Source: an uncultured Odoribacter sp. (GTDB taxonomy: Bacteria > Bacteroidota > Bacteroidia > Bacteroidales > Marinifilaceae). From it: 10,727 nt of DNA. The stretch spans positions 1 through 10,727 of the forward strand of contig CAKVCR010000078.1 in assembly GCA_934725835.1 (NCBI GenBank). The letters run 5' to 3'. Position numbers and translations under genes: made by a program. This document shows, piece by piece, positions 1 to 8,293 of the stretch. Position 1 is the stretch's first letter. The number at the start of each line of letters is the position of its first letter. The notes under the pieces were generated by a model. It was not told the DNA's origin and ran no database searches. It saw only the letters and a list, made by a program, of their open reading frames with translations.

Positions 1-1076
1 ATCAAGTTACAAGTAATCATGTGAACTACAGCAGCATGAATCTTCTTAGGGTCTGGCTGCCAATCCTCAATACCTAACTTGATATATTTTTTCCATTTGT
101 CAGGTAAGGCATCATCTACATAAAATACAATTTGTTTTGCAGGAACAACTAATTCTCCATTCTTGTAACGCTCTAAATCTTCTGGCTTAGGCTCCAATCT
201 CCAGCGATTCACATATGCGATACGCTCACTTCCATCTTTTTCGGTTGAATAAACTGTCTTTCTATCTGAAAAATATCCCATCCTAGAATCCAAAATACGA
301 GGACGCATAGGTTGCTCTGGCAATTGTATCATTGAGATATTCACAATCGCCGTAAATGGCATACCACTGACAGTATATACCATCCGACTCTTTACCGATA
401 TATTCTGTGGAAATGCTTTAAAATCAATGATAGAGGATAAATCAGACTTAAATACACCTTTCATCCTTTTCATGCCAAGCAAAGCATCCACAGGAGAAGA
501 AGGAATAAACGGTGAAACTGGTTTTTCATCAGCACAAAACAGTTTTGTCGCATCAATCACTACTGCACTTGAATCCTTATTATAAGCTTTTACAGGAAAT
601 GCTTTAAATACTGGAGTCAAATTATTTCTTTCCAAAGATGATACTATTGACTCATCTCCATCACAGATAGCTTGACTCACAGTTTGATGTAAATAAACCG
701 TCTCTGCGTTTATACTCCATTCTACCAACATAGGATCTTGGGGCATCTGACCTGCAATCACATCTTGATTATCACTGATTTCAGCCACACGCCCCGCAAG
801 CAACATTTGTTTTCCCATCAAATCCAACGGAATTTCCATATACAATGTACTTTTCACCATATGCAGTGTAATCAGACCTTTTTTAGTCTTTGCATCTTTT
901 GTTATAAACTTACCATATTCATTCTTTCCATCGTTCTTATCTTTTGACATCATGGCACTTAAAGCAGTAGAAGAAGTTTGCTGCTTTTTATTTCTCTTTC
1001 GCTTTACATCATTTGCCTGCACTGACATGCATACCGCCAATATCAATGCTGTAATAAATAAAAATCTATTTTTCAT
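1..1076 (-). CDS. DUF5118/DUF5117 zinc-metalloprotease-family protein, N-terminal part (runs off left edge)
   Basis: This reading frame is open from an ATG at 1076 to the window edge: 358 codons without a stop. Residues 1-21 form a Sec signal peptide (hydrophobic FLFITALILAV, likely cut after VQA), followed by a basic, Ser/Thr-rich linker to about residue 48. Residues about 53-105 resemble DUF5118 (a beta-rich stretch around GLITLHMVKSTLYMEIP). Residues about 115-340 resemble DUF5117, with the recognisable runs RMGYFSD (265-271), RWRLEPKPED (291-300) and IEDWQP (336-341). In this family the catalytic HExxH lies further on, in the DUF4953 part, outside the window, so catalytic ability cannot be judged. 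After DWQP the sequence reads DPKKIHAAVV rather than the expected AFE-AGF-type continuation (see findings). It starts 10 bases after the lipoprotein gene, so it is probably co-transcribed with the transporter genes. Family assignment rests on remembered motifs; periplasmic or outer-membrane peptidase activity is inferred. Confidence 0.72.
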   Translation of the reverse strand, partial: MKNRFLFITALILAVCMSVQANDVKRKRNKKQQTSSTALSAMMSKDKNDGKNEYGKFITKDAKTKKGLITLHMVKSTLYMEIPLDLMGKQMLLAGRVAEISDNQDVIAGQMPQDPMLVEWSINAETVYLHQTVSQAICDGDESIVSSLERNNLTPVFKAFPVKAYNKDSSAVVIDATKLFCADEKPVSPFIPSSPVDALLGMKRMKGVFKSDLSSIIDFKAFPQNISVKSRMVYTVSGMPFTAIVNISMIQLPEQPMRPRILDSRMGYFSDRKTVYSTEKDGSERIAYVNRWRLEPKPEDLERYKNGELVVPAKQIVFYVDDALPDKWKKYIKLGIEDWQPDPKKIHAAVVHMITCNL

Positions 1077-1086
1077 TCTTTAGTAT

Positions 1087-1977
1087 TTAATGTGATTTAG
1101 AATTTCCGATTGCTTGAATATCCACACCATAAACATCCTTCAACTGGTTTATTAACAAATAATATTTGTCTTTTAATTTATCATGCCCTACCATTAATTC
1201 CTTCATTTCATCCGCTGTGTGGGTCACTATCATCTGTATAAATTGATATACATCCAAAGTCTTATCTGGAGCCATGCAGTATCTTATTCCGCTATCTGCT
1301 ACTCTATTACGATCCCAAAAACCATATTTTTTGGCATCTATTTCATCCGGCTTTAAACTAAAATTATTATCTATCGTTTTTAAATTAACTCCATAATACT
1401 CACCACTAACGCTCCAAAAAGCTTCTGGCAATTGCAACATTTCATTATTATAAAGGAAACGTGCCCATAGAGTAGCCTGTACCTCCCCTTTTAATTTCAA
1501 AAGACTGTCACTTGCAACTTTGCTTATTCCCGAACGAATCTTTCCTATTGCTAAAAAGCTCAAACCACCTTCAGCGGCCTCATCCTTGCTCACAGAGCCA
1601 TTTTTAGCAACTTGAACAGAATCAGCCATCAAAATCTTAAAAGGGAAATATTTCTTCTTAAATTCATCACTATAATCATCAAACAATACTTGTTTCATGT
1701 ATTGAACTCCCTCATTCAAGATCGGTCTTTCTTTTTGTTTCACCAAAGTAATGTCCAACAACGTGTTCATATTCCATTTATAATCCACCTCCTGGTATTC
1801 ATATAAAATGTAATTGCCATATTGTTTATTAAAGACATAAATATAATGATCCATTGGGTCATCACTATCTTCAACCTGATATTTCGGTTCTGGAATTTTA
1901 CCATCAATATCTTCATCTTTATAACAAGAAGAAAACATAAATCCAATTAAGGTATATAATATCCATTGATTTTTCAT
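1087..1977 (-). CDS. SusCD-associated lipoprotein, Peptidase_Mx1/zinc-metallohydrolase-like, HExxH lost
   Basis: This is a 296-residue lipoprotein. A short hydrophobic leader ends in the lipobox FSSC with Cys18, and the following YKDED is acidic, as in surface-exported Bacteroidales lipoproteins. The layout matches the 'substrate import-associated zinc metallohydrolase lipoprotein' group that commonly follows susC/susD. It has a VDYKWNMN-like segment at 64-71, a central region, and a C-terminal helix-rich part (about 240-290) with FIQMIVTHTADE and YGVDIQAI. Where that group carries HHEFAHIL-like zinc-binding residues, this protein has KGEVQATL (163-170). The Glu is kept but both His are replaced, by Gly164 and Ala168. 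The later acidic position that I expect in an F-x-E-M pattern is Gln248. It is therefore probably not a zinc hydrolase and may be a binding accessory of the SusCD complex. It begins 24 bases after the SusD gene, with an AU-rich leader and no Shine-Dalgarno. Lipoprotein status is firm; family placement is moderately sure and based on memory of the motif order. Confidence 0.7.
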   Translation of the reverse strand: MKNQWILYTLIGFMFSSCYKDEDIDGKIPEPKYQVEDSDDPMDHYIYVFNKQYGNYILYEYQEVDYKWNMNTLLDITLVKQKERPILNEGVQYMKQVLFDDYSDEFKKKYFPFKILMADSVQVAKNGSVSKDEAAEGGLSFLAIGKIRSGISKVASDSLLKLKGEVQATLWARFLYNNEMLQLPEAFWSVSGEYYGVNLKTIDNNFSLKPDEIDAKKYGFWDRNRVADSGIRYCMAPDKTLDVYQFIQMIVTHTADEMKELMVGHDKLKDKYYLLINQLKDVYGVDIQAIGNSKSH

Positions 1978-2001
1978 AATATATATTTTAATTATAATCT
2001 A

Positions 2002-3426
2002 TTATTCATTTATTGCATTCAGATTCTCTCTGTCTGGACGAATAATATCCTTAATCAAAGGATCCGATTCCACAACAGACCTCGGTAAAGGTAAAGTATA
2101 TGCCTTATCATTTTCTTCTAAAACGTATCTTTCAACAGTTTCCGGCTTTTTAATATCACGAGTAAAGGTATGCTCTATACGAGGACGCCCCCAACGCCTC
2201 AAATCAAACCATCTGTGATATTCAAAACACAGTTCACGGCGACGCTCTGCTCTAACATTATCAATAGCCTCTTCTTTAGATGCTGCAACTAAATCTTTAT
2301 ACACTTTCAAACGATTCATACGAAGCGACTTCAAATCAGCCATAGCTTTATCCGTTTCTCCTTTTTCTGCATATGCTTCTGCTCTATTCAGATAAGCTTC
2401 TGCTGTACGTAGCGCAAAGCCATATACTCCTGTCGAGCCCGATTCATTACTTTTATTTGCAGTATAATATGAACTTCTTTTTTTCAAAAATGCAGTCATT
2501 CTATAATCATTACTTCCTAAAGAAGCAATTAAATCGTTGGAAGCAGGGAAATTACACTTAGCAAGAACTGCATAATAAGAAATCAAATAATTCCCATAAG
2601 TAAACAATATTTCTGGATTTTTGCTGTTAATGAAATAATCATTGCTACTCATCGTTGACAAATCATACAACTGTGGATTTGTCGCAATCACTTTATTGGC
2701 ATATTCAATTACTTTGTCATAATCTTTTTTATAGAGACTCACTCGCGAAGCCAACAAATAAGTCGCAGGAAGATTCCAACGAAATATAGATTTTCCAGAG
2801 CCATATGTACAGAAATACTCAATGGCTTTAGTCAAATCACTCTCTATCTGTTCATAAATAACATCAACTGATTCTCGCGTAAAATGCCGATCTTCCATAC
2901 CGACCACATTATTCAAAGGCACACCTAAAGAATTTGAAGCACTTGCCTCATCATAAGGCTCACCATACAGATTAACCAACATAAAATACGACCAAGCCCT
3001 CAAAGCATGAGATTCAGCTTTCAACATGCTTATTTCTTTTTCACTACCAGCCATATCTCCCGTAGCATCTAACACCACATTACAAATTAATATTGAATGA
3101 TAATAAGTAGCCCACGCATTATCATTATTCAAACCTCCGGAAATTGTTTCCTCCGGAGATTTTTGCCAAGTATAATATCCAAAAGCATTGGTACGCGTAT
3201 CACTTCCAAACGACCATCCTGATATATTCTCTTTAACATCATCTGTCATTACATCCAACCAGGTATGAAGCGAAGTTTCACCTCTTAAATATCCTTCGCC
3301 AAATAAAAACTCCTGATAATCTTTTACTGATTTCGGAACAATTAAATCCTGAGAAGTTTCTTTCAGAAAATTAGAGCAAGCCCCTAGTTGAACCAACGAC
3401 AGCATTAATATAATAAACTTTTTCAT
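2002..3426 (-). CDS. RagB/SusD-family nutrient-binding outer-membrane lipoprotein
   Basis: This is the surface lipoprotein that caps the SusC channel and helps capture substrate. Residues 1-16 are a lipoprotein signal peptide ending in the lipobox LGAC, with Cys17 as the lipidated residue. SusD hallmarks are present. The TPR-like helix LKAESHALRAWSYFMLVNLYG lies at 135-155. The helix AEAYLNRAEAYAEKG lies at 342-356. The C-terminal signature RRRELCFEYHRWFDLRRWG lies at 395-413 and is followed by the usual LPLPRS and DPLIKD tail. The length (474 residues) is at the shorter end of a normal SusD. It starts 12 bases after the SusC stop, and a GGAAGA run sits only 2 bases before the ATG, so translation is likely coupled. 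An 11-bp hairpin in its mRNA is described separately. The ligand cannot be read from the sequence; the neighbouring peptidase relatives hint at peptides. Confidence 0.95.
   Translation of the reverse strand: MKKFIILMLSLVQLGACSNFLKETSQDLIVPKSVKDYQEFLFGEGYLRGETSLHTWLDVMTDDVKENISGWSFGSDTRTNAFGYYTWQKSPEETISGGLNNDNAWATYYHSILICNVVLDATGDMAGSEKEISMLKAESHALRAWSYFMLVNLYGEPYDEASASNSLGVPLNNVVGMEDRHFTRESVDVIYEQIESDLTKAIEYFCTYGSGKSIFRWNLPATYLLASRVSLYKKDYDKVIEYANKVIATNPQLYDLSTMSSNDYFINSKNPEILFTYGNYLISYYAVLAKCNFPASNDLIASLGSNDYRMTAFLKKRSSYYTANKSNESGSTGVYGFALRTAEAYLNRAEAYAEKGETDKAMADLKSLRMNRLKVYKDLVAASKEEAIDNVRAERRRELCFEYHRWFDLRRWGRPRIEHTFTRDIKKPETVERYVLEENDKAYTLPLPRSVVESDPLIKDIIRPDRENLNAINE
3131..3162 (-). 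other. RNA hairpin inside the SusD gene
   Basis: Read on the coding strand, these 32 bases fold into a stem of 11 pairs (AAATCTCCGGA with TCCGGAGGTTT, including one G-U pair) closed by a 10-base loop, GGAAACAATT. It lies about 265-296 bases into the gene and encodes roughly residues 89-99 (KSPEETISGGL). No U-run follows it, so it is not an intrinsic terminator. It may only be a chance product of the repeated TCCGGA. Confidence 0.45.
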
Positions 3427-3438
3427 AATCTTCCAATT

Positions 3439-6400
3439 TTAAAATGTTATATCTAAACCCAAAGTATAAGAAGATGTAGGCGGAGTTGTCGCTCCTCCTA
3501 ATGTAATCTGTTCCGGATCCTGACCATTTAACTTCTTATCTGCTAATAAACAAAGATTAGTTGCTTCAAAACGGAAATTTACACTCTTAGCGCGTACTTT
3601 ATGACAAAGTTTTTCATTTAAAGCATAACGTACATACAAATTTTTCAATCGTAAATAATTACCTGATACTACTCTCAAATCACTCTTATTATACATTTCC
3701 CAAGCATTATCAGCAATCTTAATTGTTCTATTAGATTTCCAACCAAACATATCCAATGGTTCAACAGATAATGCAGGAATATTAGTATGATTTTCATCGC
3801 CCGGCTTTCTCCAGCGATTCACAAAATCTTTATGCATATTTTGCTGAGGCTGCGGTAATTTCTGTCCACTATCATCATATAAATCATTCAAACGAATTTT
3901 ACTACCTAAACTATAAGAGAAGAAAACTCCAACAGTCAATTTTTTATAAGACAGTCTTGTTCCCAAACCTCCTGTGATATCAGGAATACGCTTCCCAGAA
4001 TATTCAAACACTTTTGCAAACATCTCCTCTTTAGTGATACCATCAGTCTCTTCTATATCTTTAAATGTAGGTAAACCAGACTCATCCAATTTATCATATT
4101 TATAAGAATAGAAAGAATTCAAAGATTTACCGGGAATAATTGCATAACCTCGCAAAAAGTCACGATAACCATACTCTGTTGTAATTCCCGATTTCGTCAC
4201 CTTATTTATATTTCGAGCTCCGTTCACATTCAATGCCCAGGTAATTTTTTTTGACCTGACAGGAATTAAATTCAAAACTAATTCATATCCTTTATTTTCC
4301 AAATTTCCTGCATTCAAAGTCATGCTTGTACTACCGGTAGTACTGGTAACCTCCTTTGAAATGATCTGATCAGATCCTTTTTTACGATATACTTCCACAC
4401 TACCTGAAATTCGATTACTCAAAAATGCAAAATCTACTCCAATGTTATACGATTCCGTTTTTTCCCATTTCAATGTTGGATTGGGTAGTTTTGATAATTT
4501 AGAAATATATAGTTTTGAAGTGGCATCTAAACTTCCTAATTGAACTAATAGATTTGGTGTCTGATCTGGAGATACATTACCTTGAATACCATATGAACCT
4601 CTCACGGCGAACAAATTCAACCACATCACATTTTTTAAGAATGACTCCTCTTGTACATTCCATCTAAAAGATGCAGACCAAACAGGTAAAAAGCGATTAC
4701 TTTTATCTTGACCAAAACTATTAGAACCATCAGCTCGTATATTAAAATTAGCAATGTAACGTCCTCCATATGCATAAGTAAATGTTCCATACCAAGAAGC
4801 GACATTTGTCAAAGAATTGGTTATAACATTAGGTTCTCTTTTCACCATCTCGTTATATTTAGGCCACTGTATAGGATCTATCTCAACAAATTTTTCCCCA
4901 CGCTCTGGCAAATAACCATATTGGATTGTATTCAATCCTTCATATTTAGAAGAGCGTGCCTCTGTTCCCAAGACAAAGGTCAATTCATGCATAGTTGAAA
5001 GATTCAAACGGTAGTCGATTTGAGCACGTACAGTATAAGAGGTGTTACGAGTATCCCTATTTCTCAGGCCTCCTCCATATGGTAATTTGCATTGCTCAAA
5101 TTTCCAAATATCACTTTCTGGCAGTTCTAATCCATAGTTATAATTACGCAATCCTGCTGCAACATATGACTGCTCATTAAACCATGCTTTTTCCTCTGTA
5201 TGAGAACGGCTATAACTTATAGCACCGGTCAAACGCAAATTAGAAATAATTTCCCATAATAAATTAGCATTAAATATCAAAGAAGTTCCGTTTATACTAT
5301 TTCCCGTGTTATTCATCTCATTAACTATATTATATACCAAAGGAACTTCAAATCCTTGACTCTTATTATAATAAGACAATGTTCCATCTTCATTGTAACA
5401 GGGTATAGCTCTAGAGGTCTTAAAAGCATAAGAATATGGAGAGATGGATGAATAAAGATATTCTTTACTATCAGTTGCTGCTCTCATCTGCAAATCTAAT
5501 TTTAAGTTGGAATACAAATTGATTCCCAATTTCATCAAACCGTTAAACTGCTTTACACCCGTACCTCTCACTGTTGCACGAGCATTTTGGAATGAACCGG
5601 AAAAATAATAATTCACTTTATCGTTTGCTCCAGATACCGACAGGTTATGCTTCTGTGTCAACGAAGTACGATAAATAATATCAAACCAATCCGTATTGAC
5701 CTCTTGCAATCTTTTCACTCTCTGCTGAAATTCTTCATAAGTGATTGTTCTATCATACAAATCCATCAAGGCACCTTCATATGAAACACGAGCAGGTTGC
5801 ACCCCAAAAGGTAATCCCCTCTCCTCAATTTCTTTTGAAACCTCTATTCGTTCTTTTGAATTCATTCTATACAAACCGTCGTACTCAGGACGTTCATTTA
5901 TTGAAAGATTCATAGAATAACGAACACGTGGCTTACCCATTTTTCCTTTTTTGGTAGTAATGACTATTACTCCATTCGCTGCTCGAACTCCATAAATTGC
6001 AGTCGCCGAAGCATCTTTCAAAATATCTATACGCTCTATATCTTCAGGATTCAAAGAAGATATAGCATTTCCTATCAAGTTGACATTATCTAAACTATTC
6101 AGTTCTTCTGCAGAAATAGGAACTGGATCTTCTAAAATAAAACCATCTACAACCCACAACGGCTCCTGATTACCGGATATGGTTGAAGAACCACGTATTC
6201 TTATCTTAGTTGCAGCTCCAGGTGTTGATGTTGAAGCCATGACATTCATACCCGGAATTTTTCCTTGCAACATATTATCCAAACCCAATGCAGCCCCTTC
6301 CCGCACAATATCTCCATCAATAGAAAAAACAGAAGATGACAATTTACGTTTTTCAATATTCTGATAACCGGTAGTCACAACCACCTCTTCCATCAATTCC

Positions 6401-6984
6401 GCCATACTCTCCAACACCACATACAATTCCGTTTTATCAGCTTCCACCTCTTTAGACCGCATACCTACAAAAGAAAATATCAGGAAACGCTCAGAAGGAT
6501 TTAAGTGTATTTCAAATTTACCCTCTACATCAGTAGCAACTCCAGATACAGTACCCTTCACCAAAATAGAAACACCAGGCAAAGGTCTGCCGTCTTTATC
6601 CACGACCTTACCTTTTACAACTCTTCTTTCATTAACCTGCGTCTGCTGCATCTCCTTTTTAGTAATCAAAATGTAATCCTCAACCATTTTATACCGATAA
6701 GGCAGCGAGCTAAATATATTTTTTAACGTTTCTTCTACACTTAGGTCTTTCACCTGCACAGACACTATTTTATTGACATCTACATCAGAAACATTATACA
6801 TAAAATAAATGCCTGTCTGCTCCTTGAACGATTTCAATACTTCACGCAATGTCTTTTCTTTCATATCAATAGAGACTTTCGTCTGCGAGGCTGCTTGTAC
6901 CTCCCATTGGAATATAAACACAAAAAGACAGCACAACTTAATGCACAAGTGCACTTTTGATGAGTGTTTTGATTTTCTTTTCAT
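3439..6984 (-). CDS. SusC/RagA-family TonB-dependent outer-membrane transporter with STN signalling domain
   Basis: This is the outer-membrane channel that imports the substrate captured by the neighbouring SusD protein, using TonB energy. Domains in order: a signal peptide (residues 1-31, likely cut after VQA); an STN (secretin/TonB N-terminal) domain at about 38-110, including LREVLKSFKEQTGIYF; a carboxypeptidase-regulatory-like domain at about 122-190 with VVKGKVVDKDGRPLPGVSI; the TonB-box-like EEVVVTTGYQ at 199-208; a plug at about 210-345 containing IRIRGSSTISG and LKDASATAIYGVRAANGV; then a 22-stranded-type beta barrel ending in Phe1181. Total length (1181) is normal for STN-bearing SusC proteins. 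The plug carries the longer AEELNSLDNVNLIGNAISSLNP-type insertion that I associate with a SusC subgroup often found beside peptidase-like lipoproteins. The STN domain implies signalling to the FecR anti-sigma factor encoded just upstream. Expression is probably driven by the nearby ECF sigma factor from the 51-base gap or from the end of the FecR gene. Confidence 0.96.
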   Translation of the reverse strand: MKRKSKHSSKVHLCIKLCCLFVFIFQWEVQAASQTKVSIDMKEKTLREVLKSFKEQTGIYFMYNVSDVDVNKIVSVQVKDLSVEETLKNIFSSLPYRYKMVEDYILITKKEMQQTQVNERRVVKGKVVDKDGRPLPGVSILVKGTVSGVATDVEGKFEIHLNPSERFLIFSFVGMRSKEVEADKTELYVVLESMAELMEEVVVTTGYQNIEKRKLSSSVFSIDGDIVREGAALGLDNMLQGKIPGMNVMASTSTPGAATKIRIRGSSTISGNQEPLWVVDGFILEDPVPISAEELNSLDNVNLIGNAISSLNPEDIERIDILKDASATAIYGVRAANGVIVITTKKGKMGKPRVRYSMNLSINERPEYDGLYRMNSKERIEVSKEIEERGLPFGVQPARVSYEGALMDLYDRTITYEEFQQRVKRLQEVNTDWFDIIYRTSLTQKHNLSVSGANDKVNYYFSGSFQNARATVRGTGVKQFNGLMKLGINLYSNLKLDLQMRAATDSKEYLYSSISPYSYAFKTSRAIPCYNEDGTLSYYNKSQGFEVPLVYNIVNEMNNTGNSINGTSLIFNANLLWEIISNLRLTGAISYSRSHTEEKAWFNEQSYVAAGLRNYNYGLELPESDIWKFEQCKLPYGGGLRNRDTRNTSYTVRAQIDYRLNLSTMHELTFVLGTEARSSKYEGLNTIQYGYLPERGEKFVEIDPIQWPKYNEMVKREPNVITNSLTNVASWYGTFTYAYGGRYIANFNIRADGSNSFGQDKSNRFLPVWSASFRWNVQEESFLKNVMWLNLFAVRGSYGIQGNVSPDQTPNLLVQLGSLDATSKLYISKLSKLPNPTLKWEKTESYNIGVDFAFLSNRISGSVEVYRKKGSDQIISKEVTSTTGSTSMTLNAGNLENKGYELVLNLIPVRSKKITWALNVNGARNINKVTKSGITTEYGYRDFLRGYAIIPGKSLNSFYSYKYDKLDESGLPTFKDIEETDGITKEEMFAKVFEYSGKRIPDITGGLGTRLSYKKLTVGVFFSYSLGSKIRLNDLYDDSGQKLPQPQQNMHKDFVNRWRKPGDENHTNIPALSVEPLDMFGWKSNRTIKIADNAWEMYNKSDLRVVSGNYLRLKNLYVRYALNEKLCHKVRAKSVNFRFEATNLCLLADKKLNGQDPEQITLGGATTPPTSSYTLGLDITF

Positions 6985-7035
6985 AATACAATAGTTTAAT
7001 ATTAGATTTAGTAATAATTGTAGTTTACGTATAGG

Positions 7036-8199
7036 TTACTTCGTTCGCTCTACCTTCACAACTTTGCCTTCTATAATAAATTGCAAATCAGACAAATCTT
7101 CTAAAAAATTCAAGACAAATCTTAAGTCACGATACCTAGTTGCTGCTCCTGTATAGATTATCTCCTCCAATTCTGGATTTACAAAAACAAATCTCACATC
7201 ATACCATCTCCCCAACTGCTCTGTAATTTCTTTTAAGCTCATATTCTCAAATTCAAACACTCCTTGTAGCCAAGCAATAATAATCGATGCATCAACAGCC
7301 TGCACGGCAATACTGTTAGAACTGCATACAGCCTGTTCTCCAGGCTTTAAAAGCCTTGTATCTTGAGCATTAGATACCTTTACAGCACCTTGTAACAAAG
7401 TTGTCTTGATGCATTTTTCATTATAAGTAGATACATTAAATTGAGTACCGACAACCTCAATCCGATTATAATCACTTTGCACAATGAAAGGATGTCCTGT
7501 ATCCTTTACCACTTTAAAAAACGCCTCTCCTTTTAGTGTCACTTTACGTTCTGCTCCTTTAAATACAACGGGATAAATCAATTCACTTTCTGCGTTCAAC
7601 CACACTTCCGAACCGTCTGCCAACACCAAAGAATATTCTCCTCCACGAGGAACTACAATTTTATTATAAACAATCTCTTGGCTCTCAGCTTCATCTGTTT
7701 TATATCTTAAAGATGTATTACTTGTATAAGTAATTTTAGCACCATTCTTTTCTATTAGCTCACCATCAACTCCATTTCCCAACAAAACCTCCTGTCCATC
7801 AGATAAATGTAAGACAGCTTTTCTCTCTCCGGGAGCAATAATAACAGCCGTCTGGTTCTGTTCGTAATGATTTTCTAAAGACGACCGATAAATATACACA
7901 AATCCAACTCCTAAAATAGAAACAATCACTGCTACATACCGCCACCAATGTTTCATCCTGATAGATTTGCTGGCATTCACATGAGACACTCTATTTACAA
8001 CCTTATCCCAGGCTTTCATTTTATCAATAGTCTTCCAGCAGCCAATTTTACGCCCATTTTTATATAATTTTAGATAATCCTCAAATTTTCGACGATTCAC
8101 ATCTTCTTCAAGCCAAGAATTTAACTCTGTATACTCACAGTCAGATAATTCATGCTTACAATAGCGGACTATATAATCAATAAGTTTCTCTTCATTCAT
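7036..8199 (-). CDS. FecR-family anti-sigma factor (FecR + DUF4974-like)
   Basis: This is a membrane anti-sigma factor of the iron-dicitrate-sensor (FecR) type. The cytoplasmic N-terminus (about 1-83; MNEEKLIDYIVRYC, WLEEDVNRRKFEDYL) is expected to hold the ECF sigma factor. A single transmembrane helix spans about 85-104 (WWRYVAVIVSILGVGFVYIY). The periplasmic FecR domain covers about 181-276, with VPRGGEYSLVLADGSEVWLN, GEAFFKV and VVGTQFNVSTY. The C-terminal DUF4974/STN-like part covers about 315-385, with FENMSLKEITEQLGRWYDV, and would contact the STN domain of the transporter. The length of 387 is typical. The gene lies 94 bases after the sigma factor gene and 51 bases before the transporter gene, the classic order for cell-surface signalling in Bacteroidales. 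The ATG at 8199 is preceded by an AT-rich leader without a Shine-Dalgarno. A possible private promoter sits about 40 bases upstream. Confidence 0.95.
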   Translation of the reverse strand: MNEEKLIDYIVRYCKHELSDCEYTELNSWLEEDVNRRKFEDYLKLYKNGRKIGCWKTIDKMKAWDKVVNRVSHVNASKSIRMKHWWRYVAVIVSILGVGFVYIYRSSLENHYEQNQTAVIIAPGERKAVLHLSDGQEVLLGNGVDGELIEKNGAKITYTSNTSLRYKTDEAESQEIVYNKIVVPRGGEYSLVLADGSEVWLNAESELIYPVVFKGAERKVTLKGEAFFKVVKDTGHPFIVQSDYNRIEVVGTQFNVSTYNEKCIKTTLLQGAVKVSNAQDTRLLKPGEQAVCSSNSIAVQAVDASIIIAWLQGVFEFENMSLKEITEQLGRWYDVRFVFVNPELEEIIYTGAATRYRDLRFVLNFLEDLSDLQFIIEGKVVKVERTK

Positions 8200-8236
8200 A
8201 CCACAAGCGTTTATAAATTGTACCTTCTTTTATTAC

Positions 8237-8244
8237 CAAAAGTA
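8237..8244 (-). promoter_or_regulatory. Candidate Bacteroides-type -7 element before the anti-sigma gene
   Basis: On the minus strand this reads TACTTTTG, an exact match to the Bacteroides -7 consensus TAnnTTTG. It ends 37 bases before the FecR ATG, which would give a leader of about 30 bases. No good -33 TTTG exists at the usual 19-21 base distance: a TTTG lies only 8 bases upstream and a TTCA about 18 upstream. A poly-A/T palindrome lies just beyond and could act as an upstream element. A chance match is possible in such AT-rich sequence. Confidence 0.35.
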
Positions 8245-8277
8245 CAGTTTATCAAAAATGGGTGAACGAATTCTACT

Positions 8278-8293
8278 TTTTTTTGCAAAAAAA
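8278..8293. repeat. 16-base A/T-tract palindrome between sigma and anti-sigma genes
   Basis: The sequence is a perfect inverted repeat: seven T, GC, seven A. It directly abuts the sigma-factor stop codon and lies about 34-49 bases upstream of the candidate -7 element. It could be a bent, UP-like element or a protein-binding site. As RNA it would be a weak A-U hairpin without a following U-run in the direction of transcription, so a terminator role is unlikely. Confidence 0.4.

Noticed and set aside
738..947. 69-codon plus-strand ORF near the left edge
   Set aside because: It lies antisense to the DUF5117-family gene, which is open across the whole region with clear family motifs; the antisense protein has no recognisable features.
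4328..4343. Perfect 16-base palindrome GTACTACCGGTAGTAC in the SusC gene
   Set aside because: It is explained by a run of Ser/Thr/Gly codons (T-S-T-T-G-S-T) in the barrel region; it has no regulatory context and is a single copy.
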